Shown here in pieces: positions 8,495 to 18,104 of a stretch of 64,000 nt of DNA (the stretch's first letter is position 1; the number at the start of each line of letters is the position of its first letter). The position numbers and the translations under genes were made by a program. The notes beneath the pieces were generated by a model, which was given only the letters and a program-made list of their open reading frames with translations, did no database searches and was not told the DNA's origin. The stretch is from Haliea sp040221975 (lineage in GTDB: Bacteria > Pseudomonadota > Gammaproteobacteria > Pseudomonadales > Halieaceae). The stretch is taken from the NCBI GenBank assembly GCA_040221975.1, contig JAVJWR010000002.1, positions 1 through 64,000 of the forward strand, read 5' to 3'.

Positions 8495-8998
8495 TCACCG
8501 CCGGGGCCGGCGCCGCAGCAAGTAACTCATCAGGGTGATGGCAACGCCGTTCTTGGTCGAGGCTGCCAGCACTTCCCAGCCCAGGGCCTGATAGAAAGTC
8601 GCGTGCTCGGGCGTATACAGGTAGAGCCGCTCCAGGCCGCGCAGGCGTCCCTGTTCGCAGGCATGGAGCACCAGCCGCTTGCCCAGCCCGCGGCCGCGCC
8701 ACTCCCTGTCTACCCAGAGATTGGCCAGCCAGGGTGTGAGTTCGGGCCTGCTGTCCAGGTCCTGTTCAATCAAGGACACTGAGCCGATGGCCACGCCTGC
8801 GGCCACCAGCGCCCAGGTGGACGGTACCGGGTCCCCGCCCAGCGAGCGCGCCAGGTCTGCGGCAAAACTGTCGACCGTGTCCTCGGGATACAGCTCCCGC
8901 CACTCTTCCAGATGTGCCCTGGCGAGCGTGTCTATGGCCTGCGGGCAGGCACTCAGCGGCAGTATGTCGACGACAATTGTGTCACGGGCCTTTAACAT
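8495..8998 (-). CDS. GNAT family N-acetyltransferase
   Basis: A 167-residue single-domain GNAT. The acetyl-CoA binding loop appears as LWVDREWRGRGLGKRLVLHA (R/Q-x2-G-x-G/A), preceded by the central strand region ATWALVAAGVAIGSVSLIEQD-like sequence and followed by LYLYTPEHATFYQALGWE, the typical end of the fold. The ATG at 8998 is preferred to one at 9064, which would run into the divergently transcribed phosphatase gene. Substrate unknown. It lies directly upstream of the SNase gene with a five-base gap and shares a divergent 48-base intergenic space with phoD. Confidence 0.87.
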   Translation of the reverse strand: MLKARDTIVVDILPLSACPQAIDTLARAHLEEWRELYPEDTVDSFAADLARSLGGDPVPSTWALVAAGVAIGSVSLIEQDLDSRPELTPWLANLWVDREWRGRGLGKRLVLHACEQGRLRGLERLYLYTPEHATFYQALGWEVLAASTKNGVAITLMSYLLRRRPRR

Positions 8999-9046
8999 CG
9001 GGGCATTAACCTTGCTGATTCTCCTCTGCTCAGGATACCTTGCCCG

Positions 9047-10732
9047 ATGATTTCCCGCCGCCATTTTCTCCGCTTGTCCACCGTCCTCGCAGGCTCAGTG
9101 GCGATTTCCACCGCCCTGGGCGGCTGTCAGTCAGCCCGGCCGCGGGGCTCGCTCTCGGCTGCCCGGTTTGAGCACGGCGTGGCCTCGGGTGACCCTGGGG
9201 TGGATAGCGTGCTGCTCTGGACCCGGGCCACGCCTGCCGCGGGTGAACCCGCCCTCGACCTGTCCTGGGAACTGGCGGCAGACTCCGCCTTCGAACGGGT
9301 GATCCGGCGCGGCGAGGTTCGAGCCGATGTCGGGCGCGACTACACCGTCAAGGTCGATGTGCGTGACCTCGAGCCGGGGGCCGAGTATTTCTATCGCTTC
9401 GCCGCCCGCGACAGCGTAACCGCGGTGGGGCGCAGCAAGACCCTGCCCGCCGCCGGAGTACAGCAGGTCCGTCTGGCTGTGTTCTCCTGCTCCAATTATC
9501 CCGCGGGCCACTTCCACGTCTACCGTGAAGGTAGCCGGGTGGCGGACCTGGACGCGTTTCTGCATCTGGGCGACTACCTCTATGAATACGGCGCCGGCGG
9601 CTATGCCACCGAGAACGCGGAGCAGCTGGGCCGCAGCCTGCCGGCGGATAATGCCGGCGAGCTGTACAGCCTGGCGGACTATCGCAAGCGCTATGCTCTG
9701 TACCGCACGGATCCGGAGCTGCAGGCGATGCACGCTGCCGCACCGTGCATCGCCGTGTGGGATGATCACGAAGTCGCCAATGACGCCTGGCGCGACGGCG
9801 CCGAAAACCATTCCCCCGGGGAAGGGGATTTTGACGAACGCAAGCTGGCGGCCCTGCGGGCCTGGTATGAGTGGCTGCCGGTGCGTCCCCCCATTGCCGA
9901 GGGCAACGAACAGATCTACCGCAGCTTCGACTTCGGCGACCTGCTGTCCCTGCATATGCTGGATACCCGCATCATCGGCCGCGACCGACAGCTGGAATAC
10001 CGGGATTACGTGGATTCGGCAACCGGCACCATGGAACAGGACCGGTTTCGGGCCGACCTCGGCAACCCGGGGCGGACCCTGCTGGGGCCCGCGCAGCTGG
10101 CGTGGCTGGGTGAGCGTCTGGCCGCATCGCCCGCCCGCTGGCAGGTGCTGGGCCAGCAGGTGGTGATGGCGAAAATGCACCTGCCAGCTGATCTGCTGGG
10201 CGTGGAAGACCTGGCCGAGTTGCCGCCCCTGCTCGCAGAGTTGGCTGAATTGAAAGCCGCGCTGATGCGAGGCTGGGATATTGGCCCGGAACAACGGGCC
10301 CGCCTGCAGCGGGTGACGCCCTATAACCTGGATGCCTGGGACGGTTATCCGGTGGAGCGGGAAAAGCTGTACGGCCTCGCGCAGCAACTGGGCAAGCGGC
10401 TGGTGGTACTGGCGGGCGATACCCACAATGCCTGGTACAGTCGGCTCCACGACCGGCAGGGCGCAGAGGTCGGGGTGGAGCTGGCCACGGCCAGCGTGTC
10501 ATCACCGGGCATGGAGAAATATCTGGGCGTCGGTGACGAGGAGGCGTTGCAACTGGCGGAGACGATGACCCTGCTGATCGACGAGCTGCAATATTGCAAT
10601 CTGCATCAGCGCGGCTTCATGCTGTTGACCGTGACACCCAGCGCCCTGGAGACAGACTGGCTGTTCGTTGATGGCATCGGCGCACCGGATTACCGGCTCG
10701 CCCGCGGTCACCGTGTAGTGCTGGCGTCCTGA
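9047..10732 (+). CDS. phoD: Alkaline phosphatase D family protein, Tat-exported lipoprotein
   Basis: A 561-residue PhoD-type phosphodiesterase/phosphatase. The N-terminus MISRRHFLRLSTVLAG is a twin-arginine signal and is followed by a lipobox (ALGGC, Cys27), so it is probably a Tat-exported lipid-anchored enzyme. A fibronectin-like PhoD N-domain (about 35-130) precedes the metallophosphatase domain, whose metal ligands can be seen in SCSNYPAGHF, HLGDYLYEYG, VWDDHEVANDAW and VLAGDTHNAWYS. Such enzymes bind Fe3+ and Ca2+ and release phosphate from phosphodiesters. The stop lies 25 bases inside the convergent yaeQ gene. No phosphate-starvation operator was identified. Confidence 0.92.
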   Translation: MISRRHFLRLSTVLAGSVAISTALGGCQSARPRGSLSAARFEHGVASGDPGVDSVLLWTRATPAAGEPALDLSWELAADSAFERVIRRGEVRADVGRDYTVKVDVRDLEPGAEYFYRFAARDSVTAVGRSKTLPAAGVQQVRLAVFSCSNYPAGHFHVYREGSRVADLDAFLHLGDYLYEYGAGGYATENAEQLGRSLPADNAGELYSLADYRKRYALYRTDPELQAMHAAAPCIAVWDDHEVANDAWRDGAENHSPGEGDFDERKLAALRAWYEWLPVRPPIAEGNEQIYRSFDFGDLLSLHMLDTRIIGRDRQLEYRDYVDSATGTMEQDRFRADLGNPGRTLLGPAQLAWLGERLAASPARWQVLGQQVVMAKMHLPADLLGVEDLAELPPLLAELAELKAALMRGWDIGPEQRARLQRVTPYNLDAWDGYPVEREKLYGLAQQLGKRLVVLAGDTHNAWYSRLHDRQGAEVGVELATASVSSPGMEKYLGVGDEEALQLAETMTLLIDELQYCNLHQRGFMLLTVTPSALETDWLFVDGIGAPDYRLARGHRVVLAS

Positions 10733-11274
10733 GCGCTCTCTTTCAGCGCCAGCGGGCGCACCGTTACCGACTCACCGGCGCCGTTCAGCCAGGCTTCGCC
10801 GCCCGAGAGGGTGCACTGCAACTCCAGCCCGCTGCGCGCCATGGCGGCCAGTGCGCGGGCGCCCGTATCGGGGATCTGCCAGACTTGCAGGTGCCTGAAG
10901 CGCTCCAGGCCGGGGCCGTGCTTCTGCCACCACACGGGCACTGCCCGGTCGCCGTAGGCATAGAGAATGACGCGGCGCGAGCGGGAGCAGGCCTTGCGCA
11001 GGCGGTCCGGGTCGGGGGTGCCCAGTTCTATCCAGGTTTCAATGCTGCCGGTCAGGTCCTTTTGCCACAGGTCCGGTTCGTCATCGGTGCTGATGCCGCG
11101 GCCGAATTCCAGGCTGTCGCTCGCGTTCAGGGCGAATGCCAGCACTCGCAGCATCATCCGTTCGTCGGTTTCCGAAGGGTGGCGCGCCAGGGTGAGCGGA
11201 AAATCGGCATAGTACTGGCGGTCCAGGTCGGCAATATTGAGGTCGAGCTTGAAAATGGTGGACTTGAGCGCCAT
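10708..11274 (-). CDS. yaeQ: YaeQ family protein
   Basis: A 188-residue YaeQ protein, beginning MALKSTIFKLDLNIADLDR with conserved segments HPSETDERMMLRVLAFAL, EPDLWQKDLTG and WIELGTPDPDRLRKA. The family has a PD-(D/E)XK nuclease-like fold; E. coli YaeQ was once proposed to affect RfaH-dependent transcription, but its function is not settled. The candidate catalytic residues Glu/Asp and Lys (EPDLWQKD, ELGTPD) are present. The 3' ends of yaeQ and phoD overlap by 25 bases, tail to tail. Confidence 0.92.
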   Translation of the reverse strand: MALKSTIFKLDLNIADLDRQYYADFPLTLARHPSETDERMMLRVLAFALNASDSLEFGRGISTDDEPDLWQKDLTGSIETWIELGTPDPDRLRKACSRSRRVILYAYGDRAVPVWWQKHGPGLERFRHLQVWQIPDTGARALAAMARSGLELQCTLSGGEAWLNGAGESVTVRPLALKESAQDASTTR

Positions 11275-11347
11275 GACATCGGCTTATCTGCAATCAGGGT
11301 GGGGCACTATAGCGTATGCGCGCTTGCAGGGCACGAGCCCTGCCAGG

Positions 11348-12250
11348 TCAGCGCCAGGGGCGTGGCACCAGTACCGGTGTGCGGGCCCGGTACGCCTGCC
11401 ACTCGGGGTCGTTGCCCCAGCGTCGATCCGCCTTGCGTTCCAGCAGTGGCACGCCGCTGACCCGGGTCAGCAGCAGGAATACGAACAGCGGTGACAGCAG
11501 CGTCAGCCACTGCCAGCCAGCCAGCGCCGGTGCTGCAATCAGCGCAATACCGCACCACAGCAGGATTTCGCCGAAGTAGTTGGGGTGCCGGGAGCAGGAC
11601 CAGAGGCCCGAGTCGATAAACCGCTCACTGCCGTGAGTGCGCCGGAAAGCGCGCTTCTGGTGGTCCGCAATCACTTCGATAGTGAAACCGCCGAGCCAAA
11701 GCAGCAGGCCCGCGAGTTCCAGCAAACCCACCTGCCCTCCGCGACCGCCGCTGATCGCCGCCAGTGCGCAGCCGGCCGTGATCAGGACCCACAAACCCTG
11801 CAGGCTCCAGGTGAACAGGAACGTGCCGGCATGGGGCTTGATCCGGTCGAAACGTGAGTCGCTGCCATCCTTGAGAACGCGCAGGAACAGGAAACTGCCC
11901 AGCCGCAACGCCCACAGGCTGATGCAGCCGGCCAGCAGCAGGCTGCGGCTATCGCTGGCACCGCTCAGGCCGACCGCCAGCCAGATCACCGACAGGTAGG
12001 TGCAGGAACCGGTCAGGTCATAGAATTTCTCGGTTTGCAGCAACCACGCCGGCACAAAGGCCAGCCATTGCAGCGCCAGCGCCAGCAGCGCGCACAGGGC
12101 AAATATCGGCCAGCCGTGCCAGCTGGCACCGGTGTGGCTGCCGGCTAGGGCAAATGCCAGCGCCAGCACGAGGACACTGCTCATGCGCAGCAGAAACTGC
12201 AGCGCGGCAGCTCCGCGGGTGGCGGGTTTTCGCGCCGCTTCCGCGTTCAC
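11348..12250 (-). CDS. DUF1295 (steroid 5-alpha-reductase-like) membrane protein
   Basis: A 300-residue multi-pass protein of the DUF1295/steroid reductase C-terminal family, with about seven hydrophobic helices. The C-terminal catalytic-like part SRHPNYFGEILLWCGIAL is the region that binds the cofactor in the related ICMT/steroid reductase enzymes. The start assumed is GTG 12250, whose GTGA overlaps the methyltransferase stop; ATG 12184 is an alternative that removes 22 residues before the first helix. Coupling to a methyltransferase gene suggests joint work on a lipid or isoprenoid, but the substrate is unknown. Confidence 0.86.
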   Translation of the reverse strand: MNAEAARKPATRGAAALQFLLRMSSVLVLALAFALAGSHTGASWHGWPIFALCALLALALQWLAFVPAWLLQTEKFYDLTGSCTYLSVIWLAVGLSGASDSRSLLLAGCISLWALRLGSFLFLRVLKDGSDSRFDRIKPHAGTFLFTWSLQGLWVLITAGCALAAISGGRGGQVGLLELAGLLLWLGGFTIEVIADHQKRAFRRTHGSERFIDSGLWSCSRHPNYFGEILLWCGIALIAAPALAGWQWLTLLSPLFVFLLLTRVSGVPLLERKADRRWGNDPEWQAYRARTPVLVPRPWR

Positions 12251-13098
12251 TGCTTGCTGGCCGTCACCAGCCACACCGCCCCGGGCATGCGTATCTTGCC
12301 GTCGCTGAACCAGGGCGCCATGGCCTCGATGGCGGAGGTGTAGACCGCTTCCCGGAGTGCCGGGTCGCAGTCCTGCAGCAGCCGGCTCACCGGGCCCATG
12401 TTCAACATGTCCCGGGCTGTGGTGGCGAGATCGTCTTCGCGCCCCCAGGCCATGGTGACCGCATGCGCGGTAATGGCGATAGCGCTGAAACCAGCGCCCG
12501 CCAGTACCGAGCGGGTGTAGTCGGCGTCGGCAAAGGCGAAGGGCCCCGGGGCATGGGGTGGTGGCGGCTCCGGTGCAGGCAGATGCTGGAACGCGGCCTT
12601 GAGGGGAATCATCGCCCACAGATTCTCCTGCAACGGCTGCCAGCAGGAGAACGCCAGCTTCGCGCCAGGCTGGAGTGCCTGGTACAGGATGGCAAAGGCC
12701 GCTGTCGGGTCGTCGAAGAACATGACCCCGAAGCGGGAAAACAGCAGGTCGAAACTGGCGGGGGGGAAGGCGTGGTTCGAGGCGTCCGCTTGCAAAAAGT
12801 CGACCTGCCTGCCACTGGCGCCGGCCGCCAGCGCATTCTCCCGAGCGACCGCCAGCAGCGGGGCGGAAATATCCACACCGAGCACGCTGGCCTGCGGGCC
12901 GAGGTGGTCTGCCAGCATCAGGGTTTCGCTGCCGCCGCCGCAGCCCACATCCAGTACCCGTCGGGCGCTCCCGATATTGGCGTGCTGGATAAGGTCCCGG
13001 GCGATGGGGGCCAGCATATGCGCCATCATCGCGTCATTATCCGCCCATTTGTGGCCCGCCTCACCGTTCCAGTAGGCCAGCTGATCTGCATTGCTCAT
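12247..13098 (-). CDS. Class I SAM-dependent methyltransferase
   Basis: A 283-residue Rossmann-fold methyltransferase. Motif I RRVLDVGCGGGSE lies near residues 46-58, the acidic motif II LGVDIS near 83, and motif III/IV appears as FLQADASNHAFP and FDLLFSRFGVMFF. The closest general resemblance is to UbiE/arsenite-methyltransferase-like small-molecule enzymes. The C-terminal third has a typical SAM-MT lid helix region. Its stop overlaps the start of the downstream DUF1295 gene by four bases, making them a two-gene operon. Substrate not deducible. Confidence 0.88.
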   Translation of the reverse strand: MSNADQLAYWNGEAGHKWADNDAMMAHMLAPIARDLIQHANIGSARRVLDVGCGGGSETLMLADHLGPQASVLGVDISAPLLAVARENALAAGASGRQVDFLQADASNHAFPPASFDLLFSRFGVMFFDDPTAAFAILYQALQPGAKLAFSCWQPLQENLWAMIPLKAAFQHLPAPEPPPPHAPGPFAFADADYTRSVLAGAGFSAIAITAHAVTMAWGREDDLATTARDMLNMGPVSRLLQDCDPALREAVYTSAIEAMAPWFSDGKIRMPGAVWLVTASKQ

Positions 13099-13175
13099 GA
13101 ATTGATTCCTGTTGTCTTTTTAGCCTCCGGAAGGATACAGCAATGGATCGCGCCATTGCCCCTGCGGCGAGCACT

Positions 13176-13204
13176 TTGACAAAAATATAAGTAAATACTA
13201 ATGT
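13176..13204 (+). promoter_or_regulatory. Candidate sigma-70 promoter
   Basis: TTGACA at 13176-13181 is followed after 17 bases by TAATGT at 13199-13204, within an AT-rich island that contrasts with the GC-rich surroundings. It would start transcription just upstream of the small membrane protein gene at 13243. Confidence 0.6.
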
Positions 13205-13242
13205 ATATCCAGTTGCAGCGGGTTTATCCTAGGGAGAATGTC

Positions 13243-13446
13243 ATGACACTCGATCGCGCAGTGATGGCCTTTGCCGGCATCATGGTTCTGCTCAGCCTCG
13301 TGCTGGCCCAGCTCCACAGCGGCTACTGGCTGTGGTTTACCGCCTTTGTGGGCGCGAACCTCCTGCAGGCTGCCTTCACCGGCTTCTGCCCGGCGGCCAT
13401 CCTGTTCAAAAAGCTAGGCATAAGGACTGGAACCGCCTTTTCCTGA
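13243..13446 (+). CDS. Small DUF2892/YgaP-like transmembrane protein
   Basis: A 67-residue protein with two hydrophobic helices (about residues 5-22 and 26-45), and the short motif TGFCPAAILFKKLG that is typical of DUF2892, the membrane part found alone or fused to rhodanese domains as in YgaP. The ATG at 13243 has AGGGAG six bases upstream; an in-frame ATG at 13201 lacks such a site and overlaps the predicted -10. DUF2892 proteins are linked to sulfur or thiol handling, but no rhodanese gene is adjacent. It stands alone behind a strong-looking promoter. Confidence 0.87.
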   Translation: MTLDRAVMAFAGIMVLLSLVLAQLHSGYWLWFTAFVGANLLQAAFTGFCPAAILFKKLGIRTGTAFS

Positions 13447-13548
13447 GAACAGGTAGCCAGGGTCCGTGCTCTACACCGTGTGCCTGCCGGACGCCGGGGC
13501 TGTCGGTGCCTTGTTGTGGAGGGATGCTCCGGCCAATGCTGCCACCGC

Positions 13549-16329
13549 TCAGGGGCGGCAGCCGGCGCCCGTGGGCGGGTGTGCGCCATTGGCGGCAGTC
13601 AGCCCCAGCAGGGACGCCTTGCTGACCGCCTGCACCCGGTTCTGGACGTTCAGCTTGGCAAAGATGTTCTTGAGGTGAAAGCGCACGGTGTTCTCGGACA
13701 GGTCCAGGTCTCTGGCGATTACCTTGTTGGCAGCGCCCAGGGCCAGCAGGGCCATGACCTCCTGTTCGCGCTTGCTGAGCAGGGGTTGAGTGACTGCGCC
13801 GGTGGCGGGTCCCTGCAGCCGTTCCCTGAACCTGATGGCGTGGCTCACCAGTCTGGCGTCGAGGCCCTCGCTGCGAGCCAGGTAGAGGTCGATGAGGTCT
13901 TCGAGCGGGCCCGCATCGTCCACCAGAGCGCGGATAAAACCGGTGCGCAGGGATAGCGCCAGAACCTCACCGGTATACTCCCGTGCCCGATCCCCGTCGC
14001 CCAGGGCGTGGGCTGCCTGGGCCATCAGCAGGGCGTAGCGGATCGATGAGCGCAGGCGCCCCTGCTCGCGCGCCTGTGCCGAAAAGTGCGCCAGCTCGGC
14101 GAGCGCCTCCTGGCTGCGTCCCTCCGCGAGCAACAGGCGGCTGATGGCGAGGGCGGCAACATCCCGCTCGCGCCAGGCCGCTTCATTGCCGTCACCGCTG
14201 CGATAGGCTTCCAGGCTGATGCCTGAATCCGCGACCAGCGCGCGGGCGGCGCGGTGCTTGCCCGCTCTCACCAGCAGTTCGACACGCTGGCACTGCAGCA
14301 GGTCCTCCAGGCGTGCCAGTCGTTGCTGGTCAGCGTACTTCATGGCCCGCTCCAGCAGCCGCAGTGCGGGCTTCAGGCCCGAGCGTCGATACTCGATATT
14401 GCTGGCGGTGCAGTAGCCTGCCAGGTAGATGTCGAACCAGGCCTCGCGAGCCTCCAGTTCGCGAGGAAGCTGCCGCAATACCGTCAGCGACATATCCTCG
14501 CGACCCAGCTCGTCCAGCAACTCCAGCAGCAGGACGTGGCCGATCAGCCTCAGACCCTTGTCTTCGCTGAACTTGCGCCGTGCCATATCGAGCCCGGCTC
14601 GATAGAGTTCTTCGGCTTTGGCGGTTTCGCCCTCGGCAAAACTGGCATCGCCGAGGTGGAAGTACAGATAGCTTTCGCCATACAGGGAGCCCATCTCCCG
14701 AAAGGAGCGAATGGCCTCCCGGGCAAAGTGGCGGGCACTGCGAAAATCGCCCTGCTGGGTATGCACCACGCACATCAGGTTGTAGTGGAAGGCGCGCCGC
14801 TCCGGGTCCTGGCGGTCGATCCGGGCGGTTGACTCCAGCAGGGCCTGGTAGCTGGTTTCCCGGATTCTGCGCCCCGCATAGATGGCCAGATAGGCGTCGA
14901 TCTGCCGGAGTTCGTTCAGCAGCGTCTCGGGTACCCCCGCCGCCAGGGCAGCCCCGTCATCCAGGGCCAGCCGCTCGGCCTCGCGGAATGTCTGCAGAGC
15001 CCTGAATACCAGGCCATCCTTCACCTCGATGATGCTCTGTAACAACAACAGCAGCGGTGACGCGCCGATGACCATTGTGTCGAGCAGGCCCAGTGCGGTG
15101 CGGATTCGGGTAATACCCTCGCGCAACCAGAGAGAAATGGCGCCCATGGACTCGATAATCCCGATGGCGCGAGCGGGGTCACCGGCAAGCACGCAGTGGC
15201 GCACTGCATTCACCAGGTCGGACTCGCGGGCATACCAGTCCGCGATGCGGCTGTGCAGATGCCGCAGCTGGGCCGGATCCTCGATCTGCAACCGACGGTA
15301 GAGGTGATCCCGCAACAGCGGGTGCAGCTGAAAGATGTCACCGGGCCCCGATAGCGGTCGTATCAGGCTGTGCAGGTGCTGCAGCCGGTGAATGCGTTGC
15401 AGGCTGTCCCCCGCCTCGCGAACATGGTCGGCCAACTGGCAATCCACTCTCTCCAGCGGTGCAACCGACATCAGGAATTGCCGGTCCGGGTCCTCCAGCC
15501 CTTCCAGGATCTGGTGGGCAAGGTAGGCAGACAGGGTGCCGGCATCACGGCCCAGCTCCTGCAGCACCCGCTCGTGGTCGCGCTCGGTGGCGAGGGCGCT
15601 GCGCAACATCTGGACCGCGACCGGCCAGCCCCGGGTGCGGCGGTAGATCTCTTCGGCTACCGCGACAGGCAGCTGGTCCGAGAATATCTCCCGGATCTCT
15701 GGCAGGGTGAACTGTAGTGCCGTGGCATCAAGACGCTGTACCTCCCCGTTGACTTCCAGCCGGCTGAGGTCCAGGGCGCTGTCGTCACGGGTGGCGATGC
15801 AAAGGTGCAGGTTCCCGGGCGCGTAGCGCAACAGTGGCTGCATGATTGCTTCAATGGTCGCCGGTAATAGCTTCTCGAAGTCATCGATAACCAGCAGGAC
15901 GCGCCCGGGGCAGGCCTCGACGCTGCGCTGGATCAGGTTGAGTATCTGGCGGGGCGTAAGTTCGCCGTGGAATGCATTGCTGTCCTGATAGGTGGGCTGG
16001 AGGACGCCGGCACGGGACAGGCTGAAGGCGAGATAGGTCAGCAACTGCAGATCGTCGTTGTCGTCTTCGTCCAGCGCCAGCCAGCAGCAGGTTGCCGTGT
16101 TATCCGGCAACTGGCGCAGCCAGTTTGCGAGCAGCGTACTTTTGCCGTACCCGGCGGGGGCGCTGACAATGGTCGCCCGCTTTGACAGCCCCTCGTTCAG
16201 GCGCAGTTCGAGACCCCGGCGGTCGAGCACAGCCACCCGCTGGCTAGGCGGACATACCTTGGCGAGCGCGAGCCACGGCGGGAAGGCCGTGGTCGTGCGG
16301 GGCGTGTCTTCTGGGGCATGTTCCTGCAT
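13549..16329 (-). CDS. MalT-like LuxR-family transcriptional regulator
   Basis: A 926-residue regulator of the large ATP-binding LuxR (LAL/MalT) type. Walker A SAPAGYGKSTL is at about residues 57-67 and Walker B RVLLVIDDFEKL at about 150. A long helical TPR-like region follows (about 350-830), and the last 70 residues form a LuxR helix-turn-helix (LSKREQEVMALLALGAANKV, SENTVRFHLKNIF). Such proteins bind ATP and an inducer and then activate promoters. The start is ATG 16329; the extension to 16455 is unsupported. It is transcribed away from the HyuA/DUF917/TonB/racemase genes across a 171-base space, so it probably controls them. Confidence 0.93.
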   Translation of the reverse strand: MQEHAPEDTPRTTTAFPPWLALAKVCPPSQRVAVLDRRGLELRLNEGLSKRATIVSAPAGYGKSTLLANWLRQLPDNTATCCWLALDEDDNDDLQLLTYLAFSLSRAGVLQPTYQDSNAFHGELTPRQILNLIQRSVEACPGRVLLVIDDFEKLLPATIEAIMQPLLRYAPGNLHLCIATRDDSALDLSRLEVNGEVQRLDATALQFTLPEIREIFSDQLPVAVAEEIYRRTRGWPVAVQMLRSALATERDHERVLQELGRDAGTLSAYLAHQILEGLEDPDRQFLMSVAPLERVDCQLADHVREAGDSLQRIHRLQHLHSLIRPLSGPGDIFQLHPLLRDHLYRRLQIEDPAQLRHLHSRIADWYARESDLVNAVRHCVLAGDPARAIGIIESMGAISLWLREGITRIRTALGLLDTMVIGASPLLLLLQSIIEVKDGLVFRALQTFREAERLALDDGAALAAGVPETLLNELRQIDAYLAIYAGRRIRETSYQALLESTARIDRQDPERRAFHYNLMCVVHTQQGDFRSARHFAREAIRSFREMGSLYGESYLYFHLGDASFAEGETAKAEELYRAGLDMARRKFSEDKGLRLIGHVLLLELLDELGREDMSLTVLRQLPRELEAREAWFDIYLAGYCTASNIEYRRSGLKPALRLLERAMKYADQQRLARLEDLLQCQRVELLVRAGKHRAARALVADSGISLEAYRSGDGNEAAWRERDVAALAISRLLLAEGRSQEALAELAHFSAQAREQGRLRSSIRYALLMAQAAHALGDGDRAREYTGEVLALSLRTGFIRALVDDAGPLEDLIDLYLARSEGLDARLVSHAIRFRERLQGPATGAVTQPLLSKREQEVMALLALGAANKVIARDLDLSENTVRFHLKNIFAKLNVQNRVQAVSKASLLGLTAANGAHPPTGAGCRP

Positions 16330-16500
16330 AGGACTGACTGTATAAGACTGGCGCCGTGAAATCGACGCCCATGTGCCCGGCCCGCCCCACCCGAACGGGT
16401 AGGCTGCAGACAACAGGGCCGAACCCGGCCCCACCCGCGGACGCCGGTTTCCCACACCAGACGCGGATTGTGAGTGGGCGCGGCGCTGGCTAGGGTAAGC
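16330..16500. promoter_or_regulatory. Divergent intergenic region between MalT-like regulator and hyuA-like gene
   Basis: The 171 bases between the two divergent starts should contain both promoters. ACCCGAACGGGT at 16389-16400 is a perfect interrupted palindrome (ACCCG-AA-CGGGT) and a candidate regulator site. I could not assign -35/-10 boxes with confidence. Confidence 0.45.
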
Positions 16501-18081
16501 ATGAAGCAGTCAGGGATACATTACACCATGAGACTCGGAGTCGATGTCGGCGGGACGAATACGGATGCGGTGCTGGTTGACGGCCTGCGGGTGGTGGCCA
16601 GTTGCAAGCAGCCGACGACGGAGGACGTAAGCTCCGGAATCGAGGCCGCGCTGCGTCGGGTACTGATGTCGGCGGGAGTCGAGGCACAAGCCGTGACCGC
16701 GGTGATGATCGGCACCACCCATTTCACCAACGCCTTCGTGGCTCGCCAATCCCTGCTGCCGGTGGGCATCCTGCGGGTTGCCCTGCCGGCGGCTCGCGGC
16801 ATCCCGCCGCTGGTGGACTGGCCCCGGGACATTCGCCAGGCGATTGGTGGACCCTGCTTCCAGGTTCGCGGTGGCGTGCAATACGATGGCCGCGTCAACG
16901 CGGAGCTCGACGAAAAGGCCGTGCGCGAGGCCGCACAACAGTTTCGCGAGGCGGGCATCCAGAGCGTCGCCATCTCTTCCCTGTTTGCGCCCATCAGCGC
17001 CGACATGGAGTTGCGCGCAGCGGACATCGTACGCGCGGAAATGGGGGCGGAGGTGGCGATCACCCTGTCCCATACAATCGGCCGGATAGGACTGCTGGAG
17101 CGGGAAAACGCCACCATCATGAACGCTTCGCTGGCCCGGCTGTCGCGCGAGGTTGTTCGTTCCTTCGGGGCGGCGATGCGCGCCCTGTCGCTGCAGGCTC
17201 CCTTCTATATCAGCCAGAACGACGGCACCCTGATGAGCGCGGACTTTGTCGAGCGCTACCCGGTGCTGACCTTTGCCTCCGGCCCGACCAACAGCATGCG
17301 CGGCGCCGCGCGCCTGGGGGGGCACGAAACCGCGATGGTGGCGGACATCGGCGGCACGACCACGGATTTCGGCTGGTTGGCCGGTGGCTTCCCGCGCGAA
17401 TCCTCGGTGTCTGTGGATGTCGGGGGGGTGCGTACCAATTTCCGCATGCCCGATATCTACGCGCTGGGGCTGGGCGGCGGTTCCCGCGTTGTCGAGCAGG
17501 GTGGCGACGTCGCCATCGGCCCGGGCTCGGTAGGCTACCGCCTGCTGGAGGAAGCCCTGGTGTTCGGCGGCAGTACCCTCACCGCCACGGATATCGCGGT
17601 GGCGGCGGGCTACGCCGAGATCGGCGACCGCGACCGCGTGGCCCACCTGGATGCGGCCCTGGTTGAGCGCTGCGTCACCCGGATACACGACATGGTAGCC
17701 GGCGGGGTGGACCGGATGAAAACCAGTGCCGAGCCGGTACCCCTGATCCTGGTGGGCGGCGGCGCGGTGCTGATCAACCGGGACATCCCCGGGACCACCG
17801 AGGTCATCGTCCCCGGGCACGCCGGCGTTGCCAATGCCATTGGCGCCTCGATCGCCCAGATCGGTGGCGAGACCGACCGGGTGTTCTCTTACGAGCAGAG
17901 CGGTCGCGAAGCGGCCCTGGCCGCGGCCCGGGCCGAAGCGTGCGAGCGCGCCGTGGCCGCCGGCGCGCGACCGGACAGCATCGTGGTCATTGACCTCGAG
18001 GAGTTGCCGCTGGCGTATGTGCCGGGCAATGCCGTCCGGGTGAAAGTCAAGGTGGCCGGTGACCTGGCCGCCGGTATCTGA
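16501..18081 (+). CDS. Hydantoinase/oxoprolinase family protein (HyuA-like)
   Basis: A 526-residue HyuA-type protein with an ASKHA-like ATP fold: RLGVDVGGTNTDAVLVDG at the N-terminus, VMIGTTHFTNAF, and the second phosphate loop VADIGGTTTDFGWL. The family opens hydantoin or 5-oxoproline rings using ATP, usually with a HyuB partner; no HyuB gene is visible here, and a DUF917 gene follows instead. ATG 16501 has AGGG six bases upstream; ATG 16528 (MRLGVDVGG) matches the usual family N-terminus and is a real alternative. The gap to the DUF917 gene is 23 bases, so they form an operon. Confidence 0.9.
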   Translation: MKQSGIHYTMRLGVDVGGTNTDAVLVDGLRVVASCKQPTTEDVSSGIEAALRRVLMSAGVEAQAVTAVMIGTTHFTNAFVARQSLLPVGILRVALPAARGIPPLVDWPRDIRQAIGGPCFQVRGGVQYDGRVNAELDEKAVREAAQQFREAGIQSVAISSLFAPISADMELRAADIVRAEMGAEVAITLSHTIGRIGLLERENATIMNASLARLSREVVRSFGAAMRALSLQAPFYISQNDGTLMSADFVERYPVLTFASGPTNSMRGAARLGGHETAMVADIGGTTTDFGWLAGGFPRESSVSVDVGGVRTNFRMPDIYALGLGGGSRVVEQGGDVAIGPGSVGYRLLEEALVFGGSTLTATDIAVAAGYAEIGDRDRVAHLDAALVERCVTRIHDMVAGGVDRMKTSAEPVPLILVGGGAVLINRDIPGTTEVIVPGHAGVANAIGASIAQIGGETDRVFSYEQSGREAALAAARAEACERAVAAGARPDSIVVIDLEELPLAYVPGNAVRVKVKVAGDLAAGI

Positions 18082-18104
18082 AGCCTCCAGGGCTCTACGG
18101 GAGT